Shown here piece by piece: positions 25,747-34,050 of a stretch of 54,984 bases of DNA. The stretch lies in the NCBI RefSeq assembly GCF_007992495.1, contig NZ_BKAJ01000099.1, positions 1 through 54,984 on the forward strand. The letters are read 5' to 3'. Numbering within the stretch: position 1 is the stretch's first letter; every line of letters starts with the position of its first letter. Under the pieces are notes generated by a model, which searched no databases, was not told the DNA's origin, and saw only the letters and a list, made by a program, of their open reading frames with translations. The stretch comes from Reyranella soli (lineage in GTDB: Bacteria; Pseudomonadota; Alphaproteobacteria; Reyranellales; Reyranellaceae). Both the position numbers and the translations under genes were made by a program.

Positions 25747-28700
25747 ATGAAGCTTTCGCACTTCTTCATTGATCATCCCCGGTTCGCCACGGTGATCAGC
25801 ATTTTCATCGTTGTGTTCGGATTGGCTGCCGCAGCGTTCCTGCCAGTGGCGCAATACCCCAACATCGTGCCGCCGACAATCCAGATCACGACGGCCTATC
25901 CCGGTGCATCAGGAGAGACGATCGCTCGGACTGTCGCGACGCCGCTTGAACAAGCAATCAATGGCGTCGAGAACATGGATTACATCAGCAGCCAGTCCAC
26001 GAGTAACGGTCTCATCACCATCACGGTGATCTTCAAAATCGGCACCGATACGAACATTGCCCTCATGCTTACGCGCAATCGTGTGCAGGACACGCTGGCC
26101 AGGCTGCCGCAGGAGGTGCAGCTACAAGGCGTGCAAGTTAAGAAGACGATCCCGGCCTTGCTGCTTGGCATTCATCCGTATTCACCCGACGGATCGCGTG
26201 ATGCGGAATACATCTCCAACTACATGATCCTTCACGTCAAAGACGAGATCTCACGGCTTCCGGGGGTTTCGGATCTTTGGAGCCTTGGCGAACGACAGTA
26301 TGCCATGCGGATATGGATTGATCCGGGTAAGGCCGCCGCAAACAGTATCAGTGCAGGTGATATCCTAAGCGCCTTGCGCGCTCAAAATGTTCAAGTATCG
26401 GCTGGGGCGCTCAACCAGCCTCCTATACTCCGCAAGGGGGGCGCTGCGTATCAGATTAGTGTCGAGGCACTCGGGCGGCTGACGACGCCCGACGAGTTCA
26501 GCAATGTTATCGTCAAGTCAGACGCCGAAGGTCGCGTCACTCGCATTCGGGATATCGGGCGTGTAGAGGTCGGATCGGTAGACTACGGCTCCGTCGCGTA
26601 CGCCGATCGCCATGCCTCAGCTCCGTTTTGGGTCATCGCCACACCTGGCGCGGACGTGGTCAAGGTTGAGCACGCGGTGTGGGACAAGATGGCGGAGCTC
26701 AAGAAGAGCTTCCCGGCGGGTCTCGATTACATCAACATTTACGATCCGACGACGTTCGTGAGTCAATCCATCGACGAGGTGATACTCACGATCGGCATCG
26801 CCATCGCCCTTGTCGTCGGTGTCGTCTACGTGTTCCTGCAGGATTGGCGGGCGACACTCATACCGGTGGTCGCCATTCCGGTGTCGCTTATAGGTTCCTT
26901 TTCGATCCTATCGGTGCTTGGGACTTCGATCAATAATCTGTCCCTGTTTGGCTTGGTGCTCGCAGTGGGCATCGTGGTCGATGATGCCATCGTCGTGGTC
27001 GAGAACGTCGAGCGCAACATGGCTCGAGGCATGTCTGCGAAAGAGGCTGCGCACAAGACGATGGACGAGGTCTCGGCAGCACTCATCGCCATTGCGCTGA
27101 CGTTGTGCGCCGTCTTTACGCCGTCCGTGTTCATCTCCGGCATATCGGGTCTGTTCTTCGCCCAGTTCGCCACAACCATCGCCGCGTCGACGGTGATTTC
27201 GTGCTTCGTCTCGCTCACGTTGAGCCCGGCGCTCTGCGCCGTATTGTTGAAGCCGCATCACACTCGTACCGAGCCACGAGGCGTGGGCCGGCTACTCAAA
27301 GCCGCCTTCAGCCGTTTCAATGCCGGCTTCGACTGGATGTCAACGGCGTACGGCGAGATGACTGCAGGCGTTGTACGTATGCTTGCGATCATCTTGACCG
27401 TGTACGTCGGTCTGATATCGCTCACCGGCTACCAATTCTCCAGAATGAGCACCGGCTTCATTCCGGAGCAGGATATTGGCTATTTGGTCACCGTCATTCA
27501 GCTGCCACCGGGATCGAGCCTTGAGCGAACAGACGCTATCGTCAGGCAAGTCAATGAGATCATTCTTGACACTCCTGGTATCGAACACACGTCACCGGTG
27601 ACCGGGTTCGATGTGACGACAAATACTATTGCGCCCAATGCGGCCACGATCTTCCTCGGTTTGCCCTCACTCTATGGTCGCCACATTCCGGGCGTGAATG
27701 CTGCGACGATGCTCGCAGCCGTACGTGCGCGCCTGGCCGGCATCAAGGATGCATTCGTGCTGGTGATCAACCCACCTCCAGTTCAGGGCCTCGGCGCGGC
27801 CGGAGGCTTCAAGTTGATGGTGGAGGATCGCAACAATGCCGGGCCGCAGGCCCTCGCCCGGGCGACGAATGCGCTCGTAGCAGCTGCGAACAAGGATCCG
27901 GCGTTTGCCGGCGTCTTCACCCTGTTCAACGCCGGCTCGCCGTCGCTCTTTACTGACATCAATCGTCTGAAAGCGCAAAAGGTGGGCCTGACGCCGAGTG
28001 ACGTCTTCGCGACCCTGCAGCTGTACCTCGGCTCGCAGTACGTCAATGACTTCAACTACCTGGGCCGAACCTATCAGGTACTCGCTCAGGCGGACGAGGC
28101 ATTTCGGAAGACGCCGCAAGACATCGCACGACTCAAGGCTCGCAATAGTGCCGGCGAGATGGTGCCCATCGGAACGGTTGCTACGTTCAGAGACGTGACC
28201 GCGCCGTATCGTGTCCCGCGGTACAATCTCCATCCAGCGGCCGAAATCATGGGTGCCGCGGCACCTGGAGTCGCGTCGGGAACTGCGATGGCACGCATGG
28301 CTGAACTGGCTAAGGAAGTGCTCCCCTCTGGCTTCGCGTTCGAATGGACCGATCTATCTCATCAGCAGGAGCAGCAAGGGGTTCCGACGCTGGCAATTTT
28401 CGCAGCGTCTGCCGTGTTCGTGTTTCTTGTGCTTGCGGCTCAATATGAGAGCTGGAAGTTGCCGTTGGCGATCGTGCTCATCGTGCCAATGTGTTTGCTG
28501 ACTTCGGCTACCGGGCTCGACTTCAGAGGCATGCCCATCGACATCCTCGCGCAAATCGGTTTCGTGGTGCTGGTCGGGCTGGCCGCGAAGAATGCGATCT
28601 TGATCGTTGAGTTCGCGCGGCAACGACAGGATCGCGATGGTGATTCGCCCGAGGACGCCGCGACAGCAGCCGCCAAGACCCGCTTGCGCCCGATCCTGAT

Positions 28701-28944
28701 GACGTCTTTCGCGTTCATCCTGGGAGTGTTCCCGCTCGTTGTGGCAGCGGGGGCGGGTTCGGAAATGCGCCAGTCCTTGGGTACCGCCGTATTCTTCGGC
28801 ATGCTCGGTGTCACTGTCTTCGGTCTGCTGTTCACGCCGGCGTTTTACACGTTCGTCCGCAAGCTTGGGTCCGGGAGCACGACACGACGGGCGCTCACTC
28901 CTATCCGCGGAAAAGCGAGTCCGGCCGACCGGATGGGTCTGTAG
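25747..28944 (+). CDS. RND multidrug efflux permease (HAE1 family)
   Basis: A 1065-residue proton-driven exporter of the AcrB type. Features: N-terminal HFFIDHPRFATVISIFIVVFG, the porter sequence YPNIVPPTIQITTAYPGAS, TM4 with the proton-relay Asp pair GIVVDDAIVVVENVERNM, the RMSTGFIPEQDIGYL segment, and the second-half IGFVVLVGLAAKNAILIVEFA. Twelve membrane helices are predicted and the length is normal. ATG 25747 has GAGG six bases upstream; GTG 25735 overlapping the adaptor stop is an alternative. It is co-transcribed with the adaptor under the TetR-type operator pair. Substrates are likely hydrophobic xenobiotics, by family. Confidence 0.92.
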   Translation: MKLSHFFIDHPRFATVISIFIVVFGLAAAAFLPVAQYPNIVPPTIQITTAYPGASGETIARTVATPLEQAINGVENMDYISSQSTSNGLITITVIFKIGTDTNIALMLTRNRVQDTLARLPQEVQLQGVQVKKTIPALLLGIHPYSPDGSRDAEYISNYMILHVKDEISRLPGVSDLWSLGERQYAMRIWIDPGKAAANSISAGDILSALRAQNVQVSAGALNQPPILRKGGAAYQISVEALGRLTTPDEFSNVIVKSDAEGRVTRIRDIGRVEVGSVDYGSVAYADRHASAPFWVIATPGADVVKVEHAVWDKMAELKKSFPAGLDYINIYDPTTFVSQSIDEVILTIGIAIALVVGVVYVFLQDWRATLIPVVAIPVSLIGSFSILSVLGTSINNLSLFGLVLAVGIVVDDAIVVVENVERNMARGMSAKEAAHKTMDEVSAALIAIALTLCAVFTPSVFISGISGLFFAQFATTIAASTVISCFVSLTLSPALCAVLLKPHHTRTEPRGVGRLLKAAFSRFNAGFDWMSTAYGEMTAGVVRMLAIILTVYVGLISLTGYQFSRMSTGFIPEQDIGYLVTVIQLPPGSSLERTDAIVRQVNEIILDTPGIEHTSPVTGFDVTTNTIAPNAATIFLGLPSLYGRHIPGVNAATMLAAVRARLAGIKDAFVLVINPPPVQGLGAAGGFKLMVEDRNNAGPQALARATNALVAAANKDPAFAGVFTLFNAGSPSLFTDINRLKAQKVGLTPSDVFATLQLYLGSQYVNDFNYLGRTYQVLAQADEAFRKTPQDIARLKARNSAGEMVPIGTVATFRDVTAPYRVPRYNLHPAAEIMGAAAPGVASGTAMARMAELAKEVLPSGFAFEWTDLSHQQEQQGVPTLAIFAASAVFVFLVLAAQYESWKLPLAIVLIVPMCLLTSATGLDFRGMPIDILAQIGFVVLVGLAAKNAILIVEFARQRQDRDGDSPEDAATAAAKTRLRPILMTSFAFILGVFPLVVAAGAGSEMRQSLGTAVFFGMLGVTVFGLLFTPAFYTFVRKLGSGSTTRRALTPIRGKASPADRMGL

Positions 28945-29110
28945 CGCCCAGAAAGGCGGCCGATCATGGGACACGCAAGTAGCAATCGTCGGGGCTCCTG
29001 GGCGGCCAGGTGGGCGGGCGCAGCTGGCATCACATGCCTGCGCGCGTGGCGGATGCTTCACGTCTCGTCGGCCTGAACATTTTGATGGGTGGTAGAATAC
29101 GGAGGTTGAT

Positions 29111-29866
29111 ATGACTCAGGCACAAAAGGCGAAACAGTTCGCTGCGCTTCACATCAAGGGAACTCCTCTCATCCTCTTTAACGCGTGGGACGCCGGAACC
29201 GCCAAAGTCATTCAGGGTGCCGGCGCCACGGCGATCGCGACAAGCAGCTGGTCCGTCGCCGAAGCGCAGGGATATCAAGACGGAGAACGTATTCCTCTTT
29301 CGCTCGCCGAGCAGATCATCGCCAGGATCGCCAAGGCGGTCGACGTCCCGGTGACGGTGGATTTCGAGGGTGGATATAGCGAAGACGATGGCGTTCTCGC
29401 GAAGAACGTCTCTCGACTCATCGAGCTGGGAATCATCGGCATCAATTTCGAAGATCGCGTCGTAAAGGGCGAGGGGCTCTATCCCGCCCAGCGCCAAGCG
29501 CAGCGGATAGCAGCGATCCGAGATGTCGCGAGGAAGCTGGGCGTCGATTTGTTCATCAATGCGCGCACGGATCTGTTCTTTGGTGATGGTAATCCGGAGA
29601 AACTCACCGAAGAAGCTCTCGAGCGAGCAAAGACGTACAGAGACGCTGGCGCATCGGGCTTTTTCATACCAGGTCTCACAGACGATGCCTTGATCAAGAA
29701 GATCAGCGACAACGTCTACTTGCCTGTCAATGTCATGGTCATGGATGGCCTGTCGCCGGCCAAACGCCTCGCCGAGCTAGGCGTAGCACGCATCAGCTAT
29801 GGGCCCATTCCCTACATCAAAGCAATGAATGCCCTGAAGGAAGAGGCTCGAGCTTCGGCGGCATAG
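29111..29866 (+). CDS. Isocitrate lyase/PEP mutase family protein (2)
   Basis: A 251-residue member of the isocitrate lyase/PEP mutase superfamily, shorter than the one at 10175-11062. Seen: FNAWDAGTAKVIQGAGATAI at the start, PVTVDFEGGYSEDD (acidic metal-binding residues), GIIGINFEDRVVKGEG and FINARTDLFFGDG. These fit the phosphonopyruvate hydrolase/2,3-dimethylmalate lyase-like branch. The specific reaction is unknown. ACGGAGG precedes the ATG. It lies 166 bp after the pump gene in the same direction, so read-through from the pump promoter is possible; no operator site was found directly upstream. Confidence 0.8.
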   Translation: MTQAQKAKQFAALHIKGTPLILFNAWDAGTAKVIQGAGATAIATSSWSVAEAQGYQDGERIPLSLAEQIIARIAKAVDVPVTVDFEGGYSEDDGVLAKNVSRLIELGIIGINFEDRVVKGEGLYPAQRQAQRIAAIRDVARKLGVDLFINARTDLFFGDGNPEKLTEEALERAKTYRDAGASGFFIPGLTDDALIKKISDNVYLPVNVMVMDGLSPAKRLAELGVARISYGPIPYIKAMNALKEEARASAA

Positions 29867-29904
29867 CGAGTCCACAGGATCAGCCGCAACGAAGGAAATG
29901 CCCC

Positions 29905-30411
29905 ATGTATTATCCGATCGTCTCTCAGTGCATTCACACACTGAAGTTAGTGGAAGTCTGGCTCGATAAGGCGGAGGAGCTCGCGGCGGCGAAGAAATTC
30001 GACGTCAACGTGCTCATGGGAAGTCGCCTCGCGCCCGATATGAGAGATTTCGTCTATCAGGTCCAAAGCGCATGCGACTATGTGAAGGCCGCAGCCGCGT
30101 GGTTGTCGGGGCAGACACCGCCTAAACATCCAGATACCGAGCAAACTATCGGCGATGTGCGCGATCGGATTCGGAAGACGGTCGCATTCGCGGAAGGCGT
30201 GACAGAAGCACAGTATGCAGGCGCGAGCGAGCGCAAGGTCAAGCTGTCCTGGTCGGGGGGCAAGATCATGGACGCCGAGCACTACTTGCTCCAGGTCACA
30301 ATCCCGAACGTCTACTTCCATCTAACCACGGCGTACGCCATCCTCCGCCATAACGGCGTCGACATCGGCAAGATGGCCTTTCTTCGCCCTCTCACATGGA
30401 AAGACGCCTGA
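29905..30411 (+). CDS. DUF1993 family protein
   Basis: A 168-residue helical protein of the DUF1993 (DinB-like) group. The pattern MYYPIVSQCIHTLKLVEVWL, SRLAPDMRDFVYQVQSACDY, KLSWSGGKIMDAEHYLLQVT, IPNVYFHLTTAYAILRHNGV and IGKMAFL is characteristic. Such proteins form four-helix bundles, often with metal-binding His residues as in DinB/thiol transferases, but no activity is established. It lies 38 bp downstream of the PEP mutase-like gene and is probably co-transcribed with it. Confidence 0.8.
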   Translation: MYYPIVSQCIHTLKLVEVWLDKAEELAAAKKFDVNVLMGSRLAPDMRDFVYQVQSACDYVKAAAAWLSGQTPPKHPDTEQTIGDVRDRIRKTVAFAEGVTEAQYAGASERKVKLSWSGGKIMDAEHYLLQVTIPNVYFHLTTAYAILRHNGVDIGKMAFLRPLTWKDA

Positions 30412-30457
30412 GTAGATCTCCCCAAGCATTCACGTGATAGCCCAGATCGAATTCGCT

Positions 30458-30525
30458 CTATCGATAGATAGACGTTGACTTGCCTTTTTGGTCGCCGTAT
30501 GGCTGATCTATCGATCGATAGATAG
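30458..30525 (+). promoter_or_regulatory. Promoter flanked by operators (cysteine hydrolase operon)
   Basis: CTATCGATAGATAG at 30458-30471 is followed after 3 bp by TTGACT (30475-30480), a 17-bp spacer and TATGGC (30498-30503). Next comes a fused double site, CTATCGATCGATAGATAG, at 30508-30525. The latter contains two overlapping CTATCGAT/CGATAGATAG registers. The layout matches the other three operator pairs. The operon begins at 30551 after GAAGGAG. Confidence 0.8.
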
Positions 30526-30550
30526 CGTGTTTTCGAAGGAGACTGAAATC

Positions 30551-31246
30551 ATGTTGTTCGAACACAAAGTCGATATGGACATCACTGCAGGCCGCACTGC
30601 GCTGGTTCTGGTCGACATCCAGAACGACTTCCTCACCGATGGCGGCAAGTACTACGTCATGATCGAGGAGCTGATGAAGAGCAACAATGTGAACGCCAAC
30701 CTGGAGACGCTCCTCCAGACCGCCAAGGATCACGGCTACCCGGTGTTCATGTCACCGCACTATTTCTTCCCGCACGACCACAAGGGCAAGACCCGTCTTG
30801 GCCCGATGGAAGACCTCGCCCTTCACGGCGGCGTCGTGGCGCGCCAGAGCCCGCTCCACACCGACGATCTGCCCGGCGGCGGCGCGGACGTTCCCGATCG
30901 CTTCCGAAAGTATATGGAGGACGTGAACACTACCATCGTATCTCGCCACGTCACCTACGCGCCGACCAACGACCTGGCATACATGCTGCGCCGCCGGAAG
31001 ATCGAGACGGTCATCATGGCGGGCCCCGTCGCCAACCTCTGCCTTGAAGATCACATGCGCAACCTCCTTCGGGACGGCTTCGAAACCGTGATGGTGCGTG
31101 ATGCGGTCGCGGCTGCCGCGAACGAAGAAGGCGCCGGCTACGATGCCGCGATGATCAACTGGCGCTTCATGGCCAATGCCGTGTGGAACACGGATGAGAC
31201 CGTTCGTCGGATGATCGAGGCCGCCAGGACGCCCGCGACGACCTGA
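30551..31246 (+). CDS. Isochorismatase-fold cysteine hydrolase
   Basis: A 231-residue isochorismatase-like hydrolase. The catalytic Asp22 is in LVLVDIQNDFLTDGG and the nucleophilic Cys in AGPVANLCLEDHMRNLLRDG. In the central strand, where the Lys of the Asp-Lys-Cys triad is expected, the sequence is TTIVSRHVTY, so an Arg may replace it; this depends on my alignment by eye. Family members hydrolyse amides, carbamates or vinyl ethers. ATG 30551 follows GAAGGAG and the operator pair, and the upstream frame is rejected. It is the first gene of a four-gene operon with DJ-1/PfpI, cupin and NTF2-like proteins. Confidence 0.85.
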   Translation: MLFEHKVDMDITAGRTALVLVDIQNDFLTDGGKYYVMIEELMKSNNVNANLETLLQTAKDHGYPVFMSPHYFFPHDHKGKTRLGPMEDLALHGGVVARQSPLHTDDLPGGGADVPDRFRKYMEDVNTTIVSRHVTYAPTNDLAYMLRRRKIETVIMAGPVANLCLEDHMRNLLRDGFETVMVRDAVAAAANEEGAGYDAAMINWRFMANAVWNTDETVRRMIEAARTPATT

Positions 31247-31387
31247 CATCCAACCGGCCCGACAGGGCCGGTCCCAGCGCAGAGACGACGACCGAAGGCG
31301 GCGCGGAAACGAGGCCACGCCGACGGACGGCACATGTCCATTCCGCACCGTCAGCAAGCACGCTCTTTTCGACCACAGGAGATTCTC

Positions 31388-32176
31388 ATGACCAAGGGCA
31401 CCATTCTCGTCATCGGGTCCAACGGCACCCAGCTCGAAGCGCGGGGCGGCGGCACGATCACGATCGGCCAGTTCCTGAACGAAACCGCCGTCCCCCTGAT
31501 GACGCTCGTCGCCGCAGGCTACGATTTCGTCCTTGCTACCCCGACCGGCGAAAAGCCGGTCATGGACAAGGACTCTGACGCGCTGATCTACTTCGCGCAG
31601 GACGATGAAGCCCGCACCCGGGCTCGCGATTTCTTCAACAACGATCCCGGCATGAACGATGTCCGCACGATCCGCTCCATGATCGATGCCGGCCTCGATC
31701 GGTTCGCCGGCGTCTTCTTCCCGGGTGGTCACGCCCCGATCGTCGACGTGATGCAGGACCCGGACGCCGGCGAGGTACTGCGCTACTTCCACAGCACCAA
31801 CAAGCCCACCGCCGCGATCTGCCACGGTCCGATCAGCATGCTGGCCGCGCTCGACAACGCCCGCGCGTTTCGCGCGGCGCTGATCGATGGCGATAAGGTG
31901 AAGGCGCACGCGCTGGGCAAGGGCTGGCAGTATGCCGGCTATCGCATGACCGTCTTCTCGCGCAGCGAGGAGGAGTATGCCGAGGAGAATGTCTTCCACA
32001 AGAAGCTGATCTTCAACATGCCCGACGCGCTCGAAGCAGCCGGCGCCGAGGTCATCAACGCCGACAACTTCACCTCGTTCGTCGTCGTCGATCGCGAGTT
32101 GATCACCGCCCAGAACCCGATGTCGGACCACGAGCTCGCGGCGAAGTTCGTCGCGGCCCTCGAGAAGGCGGCCTGA
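31388..32176 (+). CDS. DJ-1/PfpI family protein
   Basis: A 262-residue protein of the DJ-1/PfpI (class I glutamine amidotransferase-like) superfamily. The nucleophile elbow AAICHGPISML gives Cys145. GVFFPGGHAPIVDV precedes it, as in the Hsp31/YhbO-like and isonitrile hydratase branches. The length and the lid region (FFNNDPGMNDVRTIRSMID) place it with the larger glyoxalase-type members. Reported roles are glyoxalase III, deglycase or hydratase activities on electrophiles; which applies here is unknown. ATG 31388 is preceded by CAGGAGA. It is the second gene of the TetR-controlled operon, 141 bp after the first. Confidence 0.82.
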   Translation: MTKGTILVIGSNGTQLEARGGGTITIGQFLNETAVPLMTLVAAGYDFVLATPTGEKPVMDKDSDALIYFAQDDEARTRARDFFNNDPGMNDVRTIRSMIDAGLDRFAGVFFPGGHAPIVDVMQDPDAGEVLRYFHSTNKPTAAICHGPISMLAALDNARAFRAALIDGDKVKAHALGKGWQYAGYRMTVFSRSEEEYAEENVFHKKLIFNMPDALEAAGAEVINADNFTSFVVVDRELITAQNPMSDHELAAKFVAALEKAA

Positions 32177-32216
32177 CCGCGACTCGACCCAGATAGCCAA
32201 TCAGGAGACCCACACC

Positions 32217-32696
32217 ATGAAACGTCTTTCTCTGGCGCTTGTCGCCACGACGGCCTTCGCCTTCTCCACGGCCTCACAGGCCCAGGACAGCGCGGCCTAT
32301 CCTCCGCTGAACGGCGGGACATCCGTCTCGAACCCGGCGAGCCACTACGTGTTCAAGGACACCGGGGCTCGGGGGATCAACCCGAAGACCGGCATCCAGG
32401 TGTCCAACGTCTGGGGTGATGTGACCAAGGGTGCTCACGGCGCGTTCTTCCGTTTCGACCCGGGCTTCGTGAGCCCCGTCCACACGCACACCTACGACTA
32501 TTACGCAGTCGTCATCAAAGGCACCCTGCAGAACTACCAGCCGGGTCAGACGCCCGAAAACCTAGGGCCGGGCTCCTATTGGTACCAGCGGGGCAAGCAG
32601 AGCCACACGACTGCCTGCGTTTCCAACGAGCCGTGCGAAATCTACATCGTCCAGGCGGCGCAGTTCGACGCACAGATCCCGCCCAAGCCCGAGTAA
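32217..32696 (+). CDS. Exported DUF4437-like cupin protein
   Basis: A 159-residue protein with a Sec signal peptide (MKRLSLALVATTAFAFSTASQAQ). A single cupin beta-barrel shows the metal-binding motif PVHTHTYDYYAVVIKGTL and a second motif near GSYWYQRGKQSHTTACVSNE. Two Cys residues (TACVSNEPC) could form a disulphide in the periplasm. The family resembles DUF4437; activity is unknown. It is the third gene of the operon, 40 bp after the DJ-1 gene. It is unusual as the only exported member of an otherwise cytoplasmic set. Confidence 0.78.
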   Translation: MKRLSLALVATTAFAFSTASQAQDSAAYPPLNGGTSVSNPASHYVFKDTGARGINPKTGIQVSNVWGDVTKGAHGAFFRFDPGFVSPVHTHTYDYYAVVIKGTLQNYQPGQTPENLGPGSYWYQRGKQSHTTACVSNEPCEIYIVQAAQFDAQIPPKPE

Positions 32697-32825
32697 CTCG
32701 CGGTCGGCCTAACGCGTCCGGCCGGGCCCTCTCCAGCGCATTGCCCCCGATGCCGGCGCGCTCGCTACCACAACCCCCATCCGCACCGGCCAAGACGGCC
32801 AGCGACACACCGACAGGAAATCGCC

Positions 32826-33218
32826 ATGACGACCGAAAGCATCTCCGAGCAGAACAAGAAGACCGTTCTGACCTTCTACAAGGAAGCGCACTTCGACGGC
32901 GACGTTGACGGCGCGATCGCCCGCTATGTCGGCGACACCTACATCCAGCACACCCCCGCCGCCGAAGACGGCGTGGAGGGCCTGCGCGCCTACATCAACG
33001 GCTTCCTAACGAGCTTCCCCAACGCCAAGGGCGACATCCGGCGCGTGATTGCCGACGGCGACATCGTCGCCGTCCATGCTCACTGGACCGGGCTCATCAG
33101 CCCGAATGGCGATGTCGGCGTCGATATCTTCCGCGTGAAGGACGGCAAGCTCGTCGAGCATTGGGACGTCATCGCGTCGGTCCCCGACACGTCGAAGAAC
33201 CAGAACACGATGTTCTGA
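32826..33218 (+). CDS. NTF2-like/SnoaL-type protein
   Basis: A 130-residue cone-shaped NTF2-fold protein of the SnoaL-like polyketide cyclase group. Markers are KTVLTFYKEAHFDGDVDGAI, YVGDTYIQHTPAAEDGVEGL and GVDIFRVKDGKLVEHWDVI. Members are cyclases, isomerases or dehydratases of small lipophilic molecules, or non-catalytic binders. The His in YIQHTP and the Asp/His of VEHWDV are the usual pocket residues. It is the last gene of the operon and ends 46 bp before the convergent ABC operon. Function here is inferred only as part of the detoxification set. Confidence 0.8.
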   Translation: MTTESISEQNKKTVLTFYKEAHFDGDVDGAIARYVGDTYIQHTPAAEDGVEGLRAYINGFLTSFPNAKGDIRRVIADGDIVAVHAHWTGLISPNGDVGVDIFRVKDGKLVEHWDVIASVPDTSKNQNTMF

Positions 33219-33264
33219 CGCCCCAATCGAGCCTGTATCAGGCATTTGTGATTCTCGGTACTAG

Positions 33265-34050
33265 CTAGCCCACCACCACGTCCAGTTCGCCGCTGGAGAC
33301 GCTGCTGCGGTCGAAGCCGGCGTTGGAGCGCAGAAGCTGACGCGTATAGTCGTGCGTCACCTGGTTGTTCGCCATGGCCGTCGCGGTGGTGATCTCCAGC
33401 AATTGGCCGCGGCTCATCACGCCGATGCGTTCGCAAAGATGGGCGATGACCGCGAGGTCGTGGCTGACCATCAGCATGGTCAGTCCATGATCGCGGCGCA
33501 GGCGGGAGAGCAGGTTGAGGATTTCGGCCTGCACCGAAACATCCAGGGCGCTGGTCGGTTCGTCCAGCAGCAGGATGCGGGGTTCCAGGATCAGGGCCCG
33601 GGCGATGGCCACGCGCTGGCGCTGGCCGCCGGAAAGCTGATGAGGGTAGCGGTAGCGGTGCTCACGACCGAGGCCGACTTCGGCAAGCACCTGGGCAATG
33701 CGCGCCTCGCCGTTGTCCAGCCGGTGGATGGCGACCGGCATGGCGAGGGTCTGGTCCACCGTCTGGTTCGGGTGCAGCGAGCCGTAAGGATCCTGGAAGA
33801 CCATCTGCACCATCTTGCGTTCAGCCGTGGTGCGGCGTCGGTCGACCCGCCGGCCAGCCAGCGTGACCTCACCGCCTGCATAGGGAATCAGTCCGGCAAC
33901 GGCGCGCAGCACGGTGGATTTGCCGGAACCGGATTCGCCGACCAGCCCGACAGCCTCACCTTCGGGGACGGCCAGCGTAAAGTCGCGGACTGCCACCACA
34001 GCGCGGGGGCCGCTGCCGTAGGCGATGGTGACGTCGTCGAGAGCGATCAT
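33265..34050 (-). CDS. Peptide-type ABC transporter ATPase (second system, DppF-like)
   Basis: A 261-residue ATPase with Walker A GESGSGKST, Q-loop MVFQDPYGSLHPN, signature QLSGGQRQR, Walker B RILLLDEPTSALD and H-loop LMVSHDLA. It is shorter than usual, lacks the C-terminal oligo_HPY Cys motif, and ends with an atypical tail (NAGFDRSSVSSGELDVVVG). Its ATG overlaps the TGA of the upstream ATPase gene (ATGA). It is the last gene of the five-gene leftward operon 38521-33265, convergent with the TetR-controlled operon. Confidence 0.88.
   Translation of the reverse strand: MIALDDVTIAYGSGPRAVVAVRDFTLAVPEGEAVGLVGESGSGKSTVLRAVAGLIPYAGGEVTLAGRRVDRRRTTAERKMVQMVFQDPYGSLHPNQTVDQTLAMPVAIHRLDNGEARIAQVLAEVGLGREHRYRYPHQLSGGQRQRVAIARALILEPRILLLDEPTSALDVSVQAEILNLLSRLRRDHGLTMLMVSHDLAVIAHLCERIGVMSRGQLLEITTATAMANNQVTHDYTRQLLRSNAGFDRSSVSSGELDVVVG

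Noticed and set aside
28986..29110. Open frame with protein-like sequence between the RND permease and the PEP mutase-like gene
   Set aside because: It reads through to the next start in one frame, but has no start with a ribosome-binding site and no recognisable family; possibly a fragment, but unsupported.
20397..33218. Calling the accessory region a defined integrative element
   Set aside because: No integrase, transposase, tRNA-end or flanking direct repeats were found, so transfer is only suggested by gene content and a lower visible GC in parts.
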